This document shows, piece by piece, positions 39,401 to 48,914 of a DNA stretch of 64,000 bases. The DNA is from Aureimonas sp. AU12 (GTDB taxonomy: Bacteria > Pseudomonadota > Alphaproteobacteria > Rhizobiales > Rhizobiaceae). The stretch lies in contig NZ_BBWH01000048.1 in NCBI RefSeq assembly GCF_001463705.1, positions 1 to 64,000 of the forward strand. The letters are read 5' to 3'. Every line of letters starts with the position of its first letter. Within the stretch, counting starts at the first letter, position 1. The position numbers and the translations under genes were made by a program. Below the pieces are notes generated by a model. The model did no database searches and had not been told where the DNA came from. It saw nothing but the letters and a program-made list of their open reading frames with translations.

Positions 39401-39853
39401 ATGGCCGAGGTTCTGTTCTACCACCTGACGGAAAGCCGGCTCGAGGAGGCGCTGCCCGACCTCCTCGAGCGCTCGCTCGCGCGCGGCTGGCGCGTCGTCG
39501 TCCAGGCGCGCACGGAAGAGCGCCGCGACGCGCTCGACCAGCATCTCTGGGTCTATCGCGACGATGCCTTCCTGCCGCATGGATCCGACGGCGACGGGAC
39601 CGGCGCGATGCAGCCGATCCTCCTGACCGTCGATCCCGAGCAGCGGGCGAACGATCCGCAGGTCCGTTTTCTCGTGGAGGGGGCGGTGCCCGCAACGCTG
39701 GAGGGTTACGTGCGCGGGGTCTACCTCTTCGACGGACACGACGGCGAACAGCTCGCGTCGGCGCGCAAGCGTTGGACGGTCGAGAAGGCCGCCGGCCACG
39801 AGGTCACCTATTGGCAGCAGACGGAAGACCGGCGCTGGCAGAAGAAGGCTTGA
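39401..39853 (+). CDS. holC: DNA polymerase III chi subunit
   Basis: The 150-residue protein resembles alphaproteobacterial HolC: VLFYHLTESRLEEALPDLLE, ARGWRVVVQARTEERRDALDQHLW and DDAFLPHGSD. Chi links the clamp-loader complex to SSB. It lies 14 bases after pepA. Its last 50 bases overlap the end of the convergent alpha/beta hydrolase gene. Confidence 0.92.
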   Translation: MAEVLFYHLTESRLEEALPDLLERSLARGWRVVVQARTEERRDALDQHLWVYRDDAFLPHGSDGDGTGAMQPILLTVDPEQRANDPQVRFLVEGAVPATLEGYVRGVYLFDGHDGEQLASARKRWTVEKAAGHEVTYWQQTEDRRWQKKA

Positions 39854-40679
39854 GCCCGGCCTCGTCCGGCTCGACGGAGGCCATGGCGCTGCCGTCGCCG
39901 TCGCCGAGGAAGGCCAGGACCGCCGCCGCATAGCCTTCCGGGTCTTCGACGGGCGCGGAATGGCCGACGTCGGGCAGGATCACGAGCTTCGCGCTCGGGA
40001 TCGTCGCCGCCATGTATTCGGTGTGGCGACGGCTGATCGCCTCATCGTGCTCGCCGATCACGATCTCCGTGGGCACGCCGATCGAAGCAAGATCCTCGGC
40101 CGAGAAGTTCGGCTCGTTGGCCCAGAGCGCGTGGATCTCGTCGGCCACATCGTCGTAGTGGCGCATCTCCGGCACGATCGCCGTCGCCGCATCGTAGTGC
40201 TTCACCCCGTCCGGCGAAGCGTTCGCCGCCTGCACGAACAAACGCGACAGGCGTTCGGGATGGTGGATCGCGATATCGAGACCGATGATCCCGCCGTCGC
40301 TCCAACCCACGAGCGCCGTCTGCTCGATCCCCAGCGTATCCAGGAGTTTCAAGTAGTCGTCAGCCATCAGGTCGTAGGTGATGGGCACTTCGCTGCGGGT
40401 GGACCGGCCTTGGCCACGGCTGTCGGCGAGGATCACCTGATGATCGGCCGACAGAGCATCGAGCTGCGCGCGCCAGACCCGCGAGTCCGACAGGCCGCCG
40501 TGGATCATCAGGACCGGCGAGCCGTGCCCGTAGACCCGGAAGAACATGCGGATGTCGTTGACGTCGGCAAAACCGACCTGGGTCGGCTCGGGGGCGGACG
40601 CGAAAGCGGAGACGTCACGGTTCGTCGATCCGACGAGGACGAAGGCGGCAAGGGCCAGTCGTGCGGCAGGGCGAAACAT
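39804..40679 (-). CDS. Secreted alpha/beta hydrolase
   Basis: The 291-residue protein has an N-terminal signal peptide (LALAAFVLVGSTNRDVSAFASA). The alpha/beta-hydrolase fold carries an oxyanion HGG motif, the nucleophile in VGWSDGG, the acid in IGEHDEAI and the His in PDVGHSAP. It is probably a periplasmic esterase; the substrate is not known. ATG 40679 is preferred to GTG 40682, because AGGAGG lies 5 bases before it. The 3' end overlaps holC by 50 bases. Confidence 0.88.
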   Translation of the reverse strand: MFRPAARLALAAFVLVGSTNRDVSAFASAPEPTQVGFADVNDIRMFFRVYGHGSPVLMIHGGLSDSRVWRAQLDALSADHQVILADSRGQGRSTRSEVPITYDLMADDYLKLLDTLGIEQTALVGWSDGGIIGLDIAIHHPERLSRLFVQAANASPDGVKHYDAATAIVPEMRHYDDVADEIHALWANEPNFSAEDLASIGVPTEIVIGEHDEAISRRHTEYMAATIPSAKLVILPDVGHSAPVEDPEGYAAAVLAFLGDGDGSAMASVEPDEAGLKPSSASAGLPSAANR

Positions 40680-40833
40680 CACGACCTCCTGTTCGGCCGT
40701 TCCATCACGAGAACGCGAGGGATGAACAGCCGACGGCCAAGACTAGTTCCGCGCCCCGCTGCCCGCAATCAGGCCAACGGCGCTTCTCCCTTAAACTTTC
40801 AGCAACCTCACATGCAGCAAGAGGCGGACAGCC

Positions 40834-42738
40834 TCACTCGGCCGCCATCGCCTCGTCGTGCTCGGTTGTGAAGTCGAGCCATTCGCCTTCGGCCTTGGCT
40901 AGGGTCTTCTCGGCATTGGCCTTCTGCTTGGCGAAGTCCGCGGCCTTGGCCGGCTCCTTGGTGTAAAGCGCGGGATCGTTCAGCTTCTCGTCGAAATCGG
41001 CGATGGTCTTCTGCAGCCGCGTGATCTGGATCTCCAGCCCGGAGATCTTCTTCTTCAGCGGCTTGAGCGCCTCGCGCCGCTCGGCCGCGACGCGGCGCTG
41101 ATCGACCTTCGAGAGCACCGGCGCCATCTCGACCACCGACACGGACTCGCCCTGGTTGCCGCCGCCGGCGCGCGCGCCGGAGAGGATCAGCTTCTTGTAG
41201 TCCTCGAGATCGCCGTCGTAGCGTGAAACCGTGCCGTCGCCGACGATCCACAGCCGGTCCATCGTCGCCTCGACCATGTGGCGATCGTGGCTGATCAGGA
41301 TGACGGCGCCGGGATAGTCGTTCAGCGCGCGCACGAGGCTTTCGCGCGCTTCGATGTCCAGATGGTTCGTCGGCTCGTCGAGGATCAGGACGTTCGGCGC
41401 GTCGATCGTCGCGAGGCCCATCAGAAGGCGCGCCTTCTCGCCGCCCGACAGGCTATCGGCGACCGTGTCCATCTTCTGCGTCGGCAGGCCCATCTGCGCG
41501 ACGCGCGAGCGCACGCGAGACTCCGGCGCATCCGGCATGAAGCGGCGCACATGCTGCACGGACGTCTCATTGGGGCGCAGGTCGTCGATCTGGTGCTGCG
41601 CGAACATCGCGATCTTCAGGCCGGGGGCACGGGTGATCGTGCCCGCCTGCTCCTTCAGACGCTCGGCGAGAAGCTTGGCGAAGGTCGACTTGCCGTTGCC
41701 GTTGGCGCCGAGCAGCGCAATGCGGTCGTCGGCGTCGATGCGCAGGTTCAGCCCGCGCAGGATCGAGCGCTCGGCCGAATAGCCGACCGAGACGTTTTCC
41801 ATGCGGATGATCGGCGAGGCCAGCACCTTCTCGGGCGTCGGGAAAACGAAGGGCGTGACATTCTCCTCGACGATCGACTGGATCGGCTGCATCCGCTCCA
41901 GCGCCTTGAGGCGCGACTGGGCCTGCCGGGCCTTCGAGGCCTTGGCGCGGAAGCGCTCGACGAAGGCCTCCATGTGCTTGCGCTCGGCGGTCTGCTTGAC
42001 GATCGACTTCTGCAGCAGCTCCATCTTCTCGGCACGCTGGCGCTCGAAGCTGTCATAGGAGCCGCGATAGAAGACGAGCTTCTTCTGGTCGAGATGGATG
42101 ATGGCATTGACCGCGTTGTTCAGGACGTCGCGGTCGTGGCTGATGATGAGCACGGTATAGGGGTAGCGGGAGACGAAATTCTCCAGCCAGAGCGTGCCTT
42201 CGAGATCGAGATAGTTGGTGGGCTCGTCGAGGAGGAGGAGGTCCGGCCGCGAGAAGAGCACGGCCGCGAGCGCCACGCGCATGCGCCAGCCGCCCGAAAA
42301 CGAGGCGACCGAACGCGCCTGCGCGGCTGCGTCGAAGCCGAGGCCATCGAGGATGGCGGCGGCGCGCGCCTCCGCCGAATGGCTCTCGATGTCGGCGAGC
42401 CGCATGTGGATATCGGAGATGCGCGCCGGATCCTTGGCCGTCTCGGCTTCGGCCAGCAGCGCCACGCGCTCCTCGTCGGCCTGCAGCACGATCTCGAGCA
42501 GCGAATGCTCGGTACCCGGCGCCTCCTGCGCCACCTGTCCGATCCGGGTGGTCTTCGGATAGGAAACGTTGCCCGTCTCGGAGGCGAGGTCGCCGGTGAT
42601 CACCCGGAACAGCGTCGACTTGCCCGCCCCGTTGCGACCCACGAGCCCAGCCTTCGTCCCCGTGGGGATCGACAGCGTCGCATGGTCGATGAGGAGGCGT
42701 CCCGCGACGCGTGCGGACAAGTCGTTGATCTGAAGCAT
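40834..42738 (-). CDS. ABC-F family ATPase
   Basis: This 634-residue soluble protein has two ABC ATPase domains and no transmembrane part. Walker A motifs are GRNGAGKST (about 35-42) and GANGNGKST; signatures are SFSGGWRMR and LSGGEKAR, and both Walker B motifs are intact (LLLLDEPTNYLD and VLILDEPTNHLD). The linker between the domains is basic, and a C-terminal Lys/Glu/Ala coiled coil ends the protein. ABC-F proteins act on the ribosome; this matches the YheS/Uup subgroup more than a resistance factor. ATG 42738 is chosen before the domain start. Confidence 0.93.
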   Translation of the reverse strand: MLQINDLSARVAGRLLIDHATLSIPTGTKAGLVGRNGAGKSTLFRVITGDLASETGNVSYPKTTRIGQVAQEAPGTEHSLLEIVLQADEERVALLAEAETAKDPARISDIHMRLADIESHSAEARAAAILDGLGFDAAAQARSVASFSGGWRMRVALAAVLFSRPDLLLLDEPTNYLDLEGTLWLENFVSRYPYTVLIISHDRDVLNNAVNAIIHLDQKKLVFYRGSYDSFERQRAEKMELLQKSIVKQTAERKHMEAFVERFRAKASKARQAQSRLKALERMQPIQSIVEENVTPFVFPTPEKVLASPIIRMENVSVGYSAERSILRGLNLRIDADDRIALLGANGNGKSTFAKLLAERLKEQAGTITRAPGLKIAMFAQHQIDDLRPNETSVQHVRRFMPDAPESRVRSRVAQMGLPTQKMDTVADSLSGGEKARLLMGLATIDAPNVLILDEPTNHLDIEARESLVRALNDYPGAVILISHDRHMVEATMDRLWIVGDGTVSRYDGDLEDYKKLILSGARAGGGNQGESVSVVEMAPVLSKVDQRRVAAERREALKPLKKKISGLEIQITRLQKTIADFDEKLNDPALYTKEPAKAADFAKQKANAEKTLAKAEGEWLDFTTEHDEAMAAE

Positions 42739-42943
42739 GGCGGCCTTTTCGCACGTGCGAGCGCGCAACGAAAGTGGTCTTGGAAATCAAGTGGTGCCGT
42801 CGTTATAAATCGGCATCGCAAGAGAGCGAAGCGTCCGTCCGCATCATCTGCGAGCCGCGGGACGAATGGATGGACGGCGCGCACGAGACGGCGGGCGCGG
42901 GTACGGCGTCACGACCCCAGAACCACCCCCGAGGACCATCCCG

Positions 42944-43642
42944 ATGACCATAGCGCTTTACGATCTCGTCGGCCGCGATGCGAGCCGGCCGTTCTCGCCG
43001 CATTGCTGGAAGGTGCGCATGGCGCTGGCCCACAAGGGGCTGGAGGCCGAGGTGCTGCCGGTGCGTTTCACGCAGGTGCGCAATGTGGAAAACGGCACCG
43101 ATCGGACGGTGCCGGTGATCCGCGATGGCGAGACGGTGGTGCAGGACAGTTTCGCCATCGCCGAATATCTCGACGAACGCTACCCCGAGCGTCCCGCTCT
43201 GTTCGGCGAGCCGGGCGGGCGGGGGCTGGCCCGCTTCGTCGAGAGCTGGTCGCAGCGCACGATCCACCCGTACATCGTCTCGGTCGCCATCCTCGACATC
43301 CATGCCCTGCTCGACGAGGAGAACCAGCGCTTCTTTCGGGAGAGCCGCGAAAGCCGGTTCGGTCGGCCGATCGAGACGGTGCAGGACGGGCGCTCGCCCG
43401 AAGCGCTGGCCGCCTTCTCGAAGACGCTCGAGCCGCTGCGAGCGACGCTCGCACGCCAGCCTTTCCTGGCCGGCGACGCGCCGATGTTCGCCGACTACAT
43501 CGTGTTCGGCGCGTTCCAATGGCATCGCGTCGTGTCGGATTTCGCGCTTCTCGACACGGGCGATCCCATCCACGAATGGTTCGAGCGGTGTCTCGACCTG
43601 CACGACGGCCTCGGGCGTTCTGTTCGCGCCGCCGCCGGTTGA
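42944..43642 (+). CDS. Glutathione S-transferase family protein
   Basis: This 232-residue protein has a thioredoxin-like N-domain (FSPHCWKVRMALAHKGLEAE and VPVIRDGETVVQDSFAIAEYL) followed by an all-helical C-domain. The SPxCWxxRxxLxxKGL opening resembles the beta-etherase/DCM-type branch of bacterial GSTs. The substrate is unknown. ATG 42944 has GAGGA upstream at good distance. A second GST of a different subtype is encoded at 50171-50767. Confidence 0.9.
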   Translation: MTIALYDLVGRDASRPFSPHCWKVRMALAHKGLEAEVLPVRFTQVRNVENGTDRTVPVIRDGETVVQDSFAIAEYLDERYPERPALFGEPGGRGLARFVESWSQRTIHPYIVSVAILDIHALLDEENQRFFRESRESRFGRPIETVQDGRSPEALAAFSKTLEPLRATLARQPFLAGDAPMFADYIVFGAFQWHRVVSDFALLDTGDPIHEWFERCLDLHDGLGRSVRAAAG

Positions 43643-43739
43643 TCGCCCGCGCGGGCCGGCTTGCTGCCGGGGAAGGGCGCCGCTATAGAGCGCCCACCTC
43701 CTTTCAACCCGATCTCGATTCATTCAAGGAACAGAGCCT

Positions 43740-44162
43740 ATGGCGATCGAACGCACCTTCTCTATGATCAAGCCCGATGCGACCCGTCGCAACCTGACCG
43801 GCGCGATCATCAAGATGCTGGAAGAGGGTGGCCTGCGCGTCGTCGCTTCCAAGCGCGTCTGGATGAGCCGCCGCGATGCGGAAGGCTTCTATGCCGTGCA
43901 CAAGGATCGCCCGTTCTTCGGCGAGCTGGTCGAGGGCATGTCGGCCGGCCCAACCGTGGTGCAGGTGCTCGAAGGCGAGAACGCCATCGCCCGCAACCGC
44001 GAGCTGATGGGCGCCACCAACCCGACGCAGGCCGCCGACGGCACGATCCGCAAGGTCCATGCCCTTTCGATCGGCGAGAACTCGGTCCACGGCTCCGACG
44101 CCACGGAAACCGCAGCCGAAGAGATCGCCTACTGGTTCTCGCAGACCGAGATCGTCGGCTGA
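43740..44162 (+). CDS. ndk: Nucleoside diphosphate kinase
   Basis: This 140-residue enzyme moves the gamma-phosphate from ATP to nucleoside diphosphates. It starts [19 protein letters not shown]. The phospho-accepting His is in the conserved NSVHGSD motif near residue 117. A strong terminator follows. Confidence 0.97.
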   Translation: MAIERTFSMIKPDATRRNLTGAIIKMLEEGGLRVVASKRVWMSRRDAEGFYAVHKDRPFFGELVEGMSAGPTVVQVLEGENAIARNRELMGATNPTQAADGTIRKVHALSIGENSVHGSDATETAAEEIAYWFSQTEIVG

Positions 44163-44189
44163 CATCCTGCATCATCGCCGACCACGATG

Positions 44190-44216
44190 CGGCGGCCTTC
44201 GGGCCGCCGTTTTCGT
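44190..44216 (+). terminator. Rho-independent terminator after ndk
   Basis: CGGCGGCC (44190-44197), a TTCG loop and GGCCGCCG (44202-44209), followed by TTTTCGTTT, 28 bases after the ndk stop. Confidence 0.85.
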
Positions 44217-44455
44217 TTGTGGGGGAGCCGTTGGCGGGGGCGGGGCAGAGCCGCCTTTCGCGAAGCCGACGCGGCGGGCGCCGTGCCGCCGACAAGGCTT
44301 GCCGCGATATATGACACCTGTATGAATGCTGGGGTCTCGATCACCCGAACGTCGTCGACGAAGGCCACCGATCTCTCGCCGGCACCTCGCCGCGCGGCGG
44401 TGGGTCGGTTGCTCATGACCTGTCGCCGGCCTGCCAGGATAGGAACCGCATCGAT

Positions 44456-45187
44456 ATGCCTGTGATCTCCATCGGATCGTTGAAGAGCGGCGGAACCACC
44501 ACGCTGGCTCTGACGATCGCGAGCGCCCTGGCTTATGCGGGTTGCCCGGTGCTGCTGGTGGATGCCGCCCGCGCCCCGGATCTCACGCGATGGTCGCGTC
44601 GCGAGGGGTGTCCGGCCGAGATCGAGGTGGCTCGCCTCCAGACGTCGGATCAACTCGAGGACGTCGTTCGCGAGGGTGCCCGGCGGCGGCGTCTGGTGAT
44701 CATCGATGCCGGGTTCAAGCGCGATCGCCTGCGCCGTGCGGCGGCGCTTGCCAGCCTCGTCGTCATCCCCGTCCGATTCTCGCCGCTGTCGGTGGCCGCC
44801 GCCGTCGACACCGATCGGCTGCTCGACGCCGAGGCTTCGCGCCGGGTCTTCGTGGCCTCGGCCGTCACGCCCATTCCGAGCCGGATCGCCCGAACCGTCG
44901 AACGCGAATTGACGGCGCGCCGTACCTATCGCCTGCCGGCCGGGCTGGGTCTTCGCGCTGCCTTCGAGGCGCCCTTCCTGCTCGGTGGCACCGTCCACAC
45001 GCTGTCGCCGGACGCGGTTCCCGGGCTCGACAAGGCGCGCCGGGATGCCGAGCATCTTCTCCTCGAACTCGAGATGTTCGGGCTCAGACGCCCGGTGCGC
45101 AACGCCGAGCCTCCGCTCGCCGATGCCCTCGTCGCCGTCTCGCGGCATCTTTCGGTGCCGGCAGGCGACATGCTGCAGACCGCCTGA
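44456..45187 (+). CDS. ParA/VirC1-like protein with degenerate Walker A
   Basis: The 243-residue protein has ParA/MinD fold features: a strand-loop MPVISIGSLKSGGTTTLAL, a second strand VLLVDAARAPDL, and a third LVIIDAGFKRD, with no membrane segments. The Walker A position reads KSGGTTT, where the catalytic Lys of GKTT is Thr, so normal ATP hydrolysis is unlikely. VirC1-like spacing (Asp followed by TRW) is seen. No partner ParB or par site is visible nearby. It may be a pseudo-ATPase or an off-lineage ParA. It sits alone between ndk and moaE, with a weak AGGA ribosome-binding site upstream. Confidence 0.75.
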   Translation: MPVISIGSLKSGGTTTLALTIASALAYAGCPVLLVDAARAPDLTRWSRREGCPAEIEVARLQTSDQLEDVVREGARRRRLVIIDAGFKRDRLRRAAALASLVVIPVRFSPLSVAAAVDTDRLLDAEASRRVFVASAVTPIPSRIARTVERELTARRTYRLPAGLGLRAAFEAPFLLGGTVHTLSPDAVPGLDKARRDAEHLLLELEMFGLRRPVRNAEPPLADALVAVSRHLSVPAGDMLQTA

Positions 45188-45355
45188 GTTCGGGATCTGT
45201 CGCTGGTCTCGTTGAACGAGAGACGGCCGGTTCGGTGCTGGCGACCCGCTGCGTCGGCAAGCTGACCACTCTCGCGCCTGCAGCCGTCCCGCCCTGAATG
45301 TCTCGGGAAGGAAGGATGCCGCCACCCGCGGCCGGTTCGCATTGGAACCGACGTT

Positions 45356-45814
45356 CTAGACCTTGTGCCAGCGGTCGGCGGCGTGGTCGTCCGTGTCCTT
45401 GGCCTCGACCCAGGCGCCGACCGTTCCGTCCACCAGATGTTCGCGCTTCCAGAAGGGCGCCTTCGTCTTCATGAAGTCCATGACGAAAGCCGCGGCCTCG
45501 AAGGCTGCGGTGCGGTGGGCCGAGGCGCAGGCGACGAAGACGATCTCCTCGCCTGGGCGCACCTTGCCGAACCGGTGGATGCAGCGCAGCGCCATCAACG
45601 GCCAGCGCGCGGCGGCCTCGAAGGCGATCCGTTCGATCTCGCGCTCGGCCATGCCCGGATAGTGTTCGAGTTCGAGCGCGGCGAGGCGTCCGCCCTCGTC
45701 GCGGCAGTAGCCGGCGAAGGTGACGACGGCGCCGGCCGATCCGTCCGGGGCGGCGTTCGCGGTCTCGGCGGCGATGTCGATGCGCTCGGCCTGAACGGAA
45801 ATCGAGGGAACCAC
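45356..45814 (-). CDS. moaE: Molybdopterin synthase catalytic subunit
   Basis: This 152-residue MoaE converts cyclic pyranopterin monophosphate to molybdopterin with MoaD. Conserved features are the FAGYCRDEGG opening, LELEHYPGMAEREI, HRFGKVRPGEEIVFVACASAHR and the catalytic Lys in KTKAPFWKRE. It starts at GTG 45814, 4 bases after the moaD stop. Confidence 0.96.
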   Translation of the reverse strand: MVPSISVQAERIDIAAETANAAPDGSAGAVVTFAGYCRDEGGRLAALELEHYPGMAEREIERIAFEAAARWPLMALRCIHRFGKVRPGEEIVFVACASAHRTAAFEAAAFVMDFMKTKAPFWKREHLVDGTVGAWVEAKDTDDHAADRWHKV

Positions 45815-45818
45815 GCCC

Positions 45819-46070
45819 TCAGCCGCCGGTCATCGGCGGGAAGATCGCCACCTCGCGGCAGTCGCCGAGCGGCTCGGAATGTTCGGTATGCTCCTGGTCG
45901 AGCGCGACGCGGACGATCTCGGGCGCCTGGAGCGCCGCCGCGTAGTTCTCGCCCCGGCCCTTCAGCCAGAGCAGCAGATCGGTGACGGTGACGACGCCGG
46001 CGGGGAGGGCGACCTCTTCGGAATCGAACCCGACGCGTTCGCGCACCCAGGCGAAATAGACGATCTTCAT
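45819..46070 (-). CDS. moaD: Molybdopterin synthase sulfur-carrier subunit
   Basis: The 83-residue ubiquitin-like MoaD ends in the Gly-Gly tail (PPMTGG), which becomes thiocarboxylated and donates sulfur to MoaE. It starts MKIVYFAWVRERVG and is co-transcribed with moaE. It follows pgsA and uvrC, an arrangement common in Alphaproteobacteria. Confidence 0.96.
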   Translation of the reverse strand: MKIVYFAWVRERVGFDSEEVALPAGVVTVTDLLLWLKGRGENYAAALQAPEIVRVALDQEHTEHSEPLGDCREVAIFPPMTGG

Positions 46071-46125
46071 TGCCCGATCCTCCTTCGAGACCGGCCGGCG
46101 GCCACGCGGGATCGTGGTGCGGCGC

Positions 46126-46707
46126 TCAGACGTCGATATGGCGCAGTCCGGCGCGGAAGTAATCGTAGCCGGTGTAAAGCGTGATGAGCGCGGCGATCCA
46201 CAGAAGGGTGATGCCGGTCTTCGTCACGAAGGGCACGACCAGATCGCCGGCAGGGCCCGCGAGCAGAAAGCCGATCGCCACCATCTGCGTCGCGGTCTTC
46301 CATTTGGCGAGCCGGGTGACGGGGACGGAGACCTTGAGTTCGGCCAGATACTCGCGAAGGCCGGAGACGAGGATTTCGCGGCAGAGAATCACGATCGCCG
46401 CCCAGGTCGACCAGCCGGCGATCGTGCCGTCGGCCGCAAGCAGCAGCAAGGCGGCGGCGACGAGGAGCTTGTCGGCGATGGGATCGAGCATGCGTCCGAT
46501 CGTCGATGTCTGCTGCCAGGCGCGGGCGAGATAGCCGTCGAGCCAGTCGGTGAGCGAGGCCACCACGAAGATGCCGAGCGCCCACCAGCGGGCGGTTTCC
46601 GACCCGTGCAGCCGGCCTTCGACGAAGAAGCACACCACCACGAGGGGCACGGCGGCGATCCGCGCATAGGTCAGGAGGTTGGGAAGGTTCAGCGCCTTGG
46701 AGGCCAT
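46126..46707 (-). CDS. pgsA: CDP-diacylglycerol-glycerol-3-phosphate 3-phosphatidyltransferase
   Basis: This 193-residue membrane enzyme makes phosphatidylglycerophosphate. The CDP-alcohol phosphotransferase motif is DWLDGYLARAWQQ...GRMLDPIADK, with all four Asp. About five hydrophobic helices follow. It completes a set of phospholipid genes in the window with psd and pssA. Confidence 0.95.
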   Translation of the reverse strand: MASKALNLPNLLTYARIAAVPLVVVCFFVEGRLHGSETARWWALGIFVVASLTDWLDGYLARAWQQTSTIGRMLDPIADKLLVAAALLLLAADGTIAGWSTWAAIVILCREILVSGLREYLAELKVSVPVTRLAKWKTATQMVAIGFLLAGPAGDLVVPFVTKTGITLLWIAALITLYTGYDYFRAGLRHIDV

Positions 46708-46853
46708 CAGGTCAGTCCGGTTCGGGGAGCGTCGGCGGGGTCGGCGGCGGTCGGTGTGCTGATCGCCTGTTCAATCCTGCGGTCGCCGCCGCGTCAACAT
46801 CGCGCGGGCGATTCCCGTCGGGAACAAGCCGAGATCGCACCGCGACGCGGCGT

Positions 46854-48914
46854 TCACTGGCGCTCGTGGAAATGATCGTAGACGATCTTGGCGATCGCGG
46901 CCGAGATGCCCTCGACTTTGAGGAGGTCGTCGAAGGCGGCGCGCGACACCGCCTTGGCGGTACCGAAATGGTGGAGCAGCGCCCGCTTGCGGGTCGGGCC
47001 GATGCCGCCGATCTCGTCGAGCGGGTTCTTCGTCAGCTCCTTCTTGCGCTTGGCGCGGTGGGTGCCGATGGCGAAGCGATGGGCTTCGTCGCGCAGGCGC
47101 TGGACGAAATAGAGGACGGGGTCGCGCGGCGGCAGCGTGAACGGCTCGCGGCCCTCGACGATGAAGCGCTCGCGGCCGGCATCGCGGTCGACACCCTTGG
47201 CGACACCGATCGTGGTTACCTTGTCGGCGATGCCGAGCTCCTCGAGGATCTTGCGCACCGCCGAGATCTGTCCCTTGCCGCCGTCGACGAGGACGAGATC
47301 GGGCCAGGCCGGCATATCCGCGGAATCATTGGTCTCGGGCGTCTCCGGGTCGGGCGCGGGCGCGGCCGGCGCGGGGCCGTCCTCGCCGTGCTCCTTCATC
47401 AGGCGCGAGAAGCGGCGCGTCATCACCTCGCGCATCATGCCGAAATCGTCGCCCGGCGTGATGTCGGTGCCGCGAATATTGAACTTGCGATACTGGTTCT
47501 TGGCGAAACCCTGCGGTCCCGCGACGATCATCGCGCCGACCGCGTTGGTGCCCATGATGTGGGAGTTGTCGTAGACTTCGATGCGGCGCGGCACCTGATC
47601 CAGTGCGAAGGTCTCCTTGAGGCCGGCCAGAAGCCGCGCCTGCGACGAGGTTTCCGCCAGCCGTCGGCCGAGCGCCTCGCGGGCGTTGGAGGAGGCGTGG
47701 TCGACGAGATCCTTCTTTTCGCCGCGCTTGGGCACGGCGATCTCCACCCGGCGGCCGGCGCGGGTGCTCAAGGCGTCGGCGAGCAGCGCGGCATCCTCGA
47801 CCTCGACGGGCAGAAGCACGAGCGAGGCGGTCGGCTTGTCGTCGTAGAACTGCGCGATGAAGGCGCCCAGCACCTCGCCGGGCTCCAGCGAGGGGTCGGC
47901 CTTCGGGAAGTAGGCGCGGTTGCCCCAGTTCTGGCCGGTGCGGAAGAAGAACACCTGGATGCAGGTGAGACCGCCTTCCTGATGGATGGCGAAGACGTCG
48001 GCCTCCTCCACCCCGTGCGGATTGATGCCCTGGTGGCTCTGGATATGGGACAGCGCCGACAGGCGGTCGCGGTAGACGGCCGCCCGCTCGAAGTCGAGCT
48101 CCTCCGACGCCTCCTGCATCGCGCCGGCGATCGAGCGCTTCACCTCGCCCGAGCGGCCCGACAGGAAGCCCTTCGCCTCGTTCACGAGCTCCCGGTAGTC
48201 GTCGGTCGAGATCTCGCCGGTGCAGGGGCCGGAGCAGCGCTTGATCTGGAAGAGCAGGCAGGGCCGGGACCGGGTCTCGTAGACGCTGTCAGTGCAGGTG
48301 CGCAGCAGGAAGGCGCGCTGCAGCGAGTTGACGGTGCGCCCCACCGCGCCGCCCGAGGCGAAGGGGCCGAAATAGCTGCCCTTTCGCGAGCGCGCGCCGC
48401 GATGCTTGAAGATCGCTGGCGCGGCATGATCCTCGGAGACGAGGATGTACGGAAAGGACTTGTCGTCGCGCATCAGGACGTTGAAGCGCGGCCGCAGCCG
48501 CTTGATCAGGTTGGCCTCGAGGAGAAGCGCCTCGGTCTCGGTGCGGGTGGTGACGAACTCCATGTGCCGCGTCGCGCGGATCATGCGGGCGATGCGGTTG
48601 GTGTGGCCGACGAGCCGGGTGTAGCTGGCGACGCGCTTCTTCAGCGACTTCGCCTTGCCGACGTAGAGAACCTCGTTGGCCTCGTCGAACATGCGGTAGA
48701 CGCCGGGGCTGTTCGGCAGGCGCCGCACGAAGGCCGCGATGAGTTCGGCGCCGATCAGCGTCTGGTCGACGTCGCGCCCGCCGTCGTCCCAGACGATGGC
48801 GGCGACGAGCGACGCCACGCTCGATGGCAGGGGCGCGGCTTCGCTCTCCGCCCCGTCGTCCAGGTCGAGATCCTCGTCGTCTTCGTCAATGTCGGGCGTC
48901 AGGTCGTCGGTCAT
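46854..48914 (-). CDS. uvrC: Excinuclease ABC subunit C
   Basis: The 686-residue UvrC makes both incisions in nucleotide-excision repair. The GIY-YIG domain begins at [10 protein letters not shown] (about 66) with [17 protein letters not shown] motif for UvrB contact follows near [13 protein letters not shown]. The RNase-H-like nuclease contains [10 protein letters not shown], and the end is a helix-hairpin-helix pair ([16 protein letters not shown]). An acidic N-terminal leader of about 50 residues precedes the domain. ATG 48914 is preferred over the long upstream extension. Confidence 0.96.
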   Translation of the reverse strand: MTDDLTPDIDEDDEDLDLDDGAESEAAPLPSSVASLVAAIVWDDGGRDVDQTLIGAELIAAFVRRLPNSPGVYRMFDEANEVLYVGKAKSLKKRVASYTRLVGHTNRIARMIRATRHMEFVTTRTETEALLLEANLIKRLRPRFNVLMRDDKSFPYILVSEDHAAPAIFKHRGARSRKGSYFGPFASGGAVGRTVNSLQRAFLLRTCTDSVYETRSRPCLLFQIKRCSGPCTGEISTDDYRELVNEAKGFLSGRSGEVKRSIAGAMQEASEELDFERAAVYRDRLSALSHIQSHQGINPHGVEEADVFAIHQEGGLTCIQVFFFRTGQNWGNRAYFPKADPSLEPGEVLGAFIAQFYDDKPTASLVLLPVEVEDAALLADALSTRAGRRVEIAVPKRGEKKDLVDHASSNAREALGRRLAETSSQARLLAGLKETFALDQVPRRIEVYDNSHIMGTNAVGAMIVAGPQGFAKNQYRKFNIRGTDITPGDDFGMMREVMTRRFSRLMKEHGEDGPAPAAPAPDPETPETNDSADMPAWPDLVLVDGGKGQISAVRKILEELGIADKVTTIGVAKGVDRDAGRERFIVEGREPFTLPPRDPVLYFVQRLRDEAHRFAIGTHRAKRKKELTKNPLDEIGGIGPTRKRALLHHFGTAKAVSRAAFDDLLKVEGISAAIAKIVYDHFHERQ

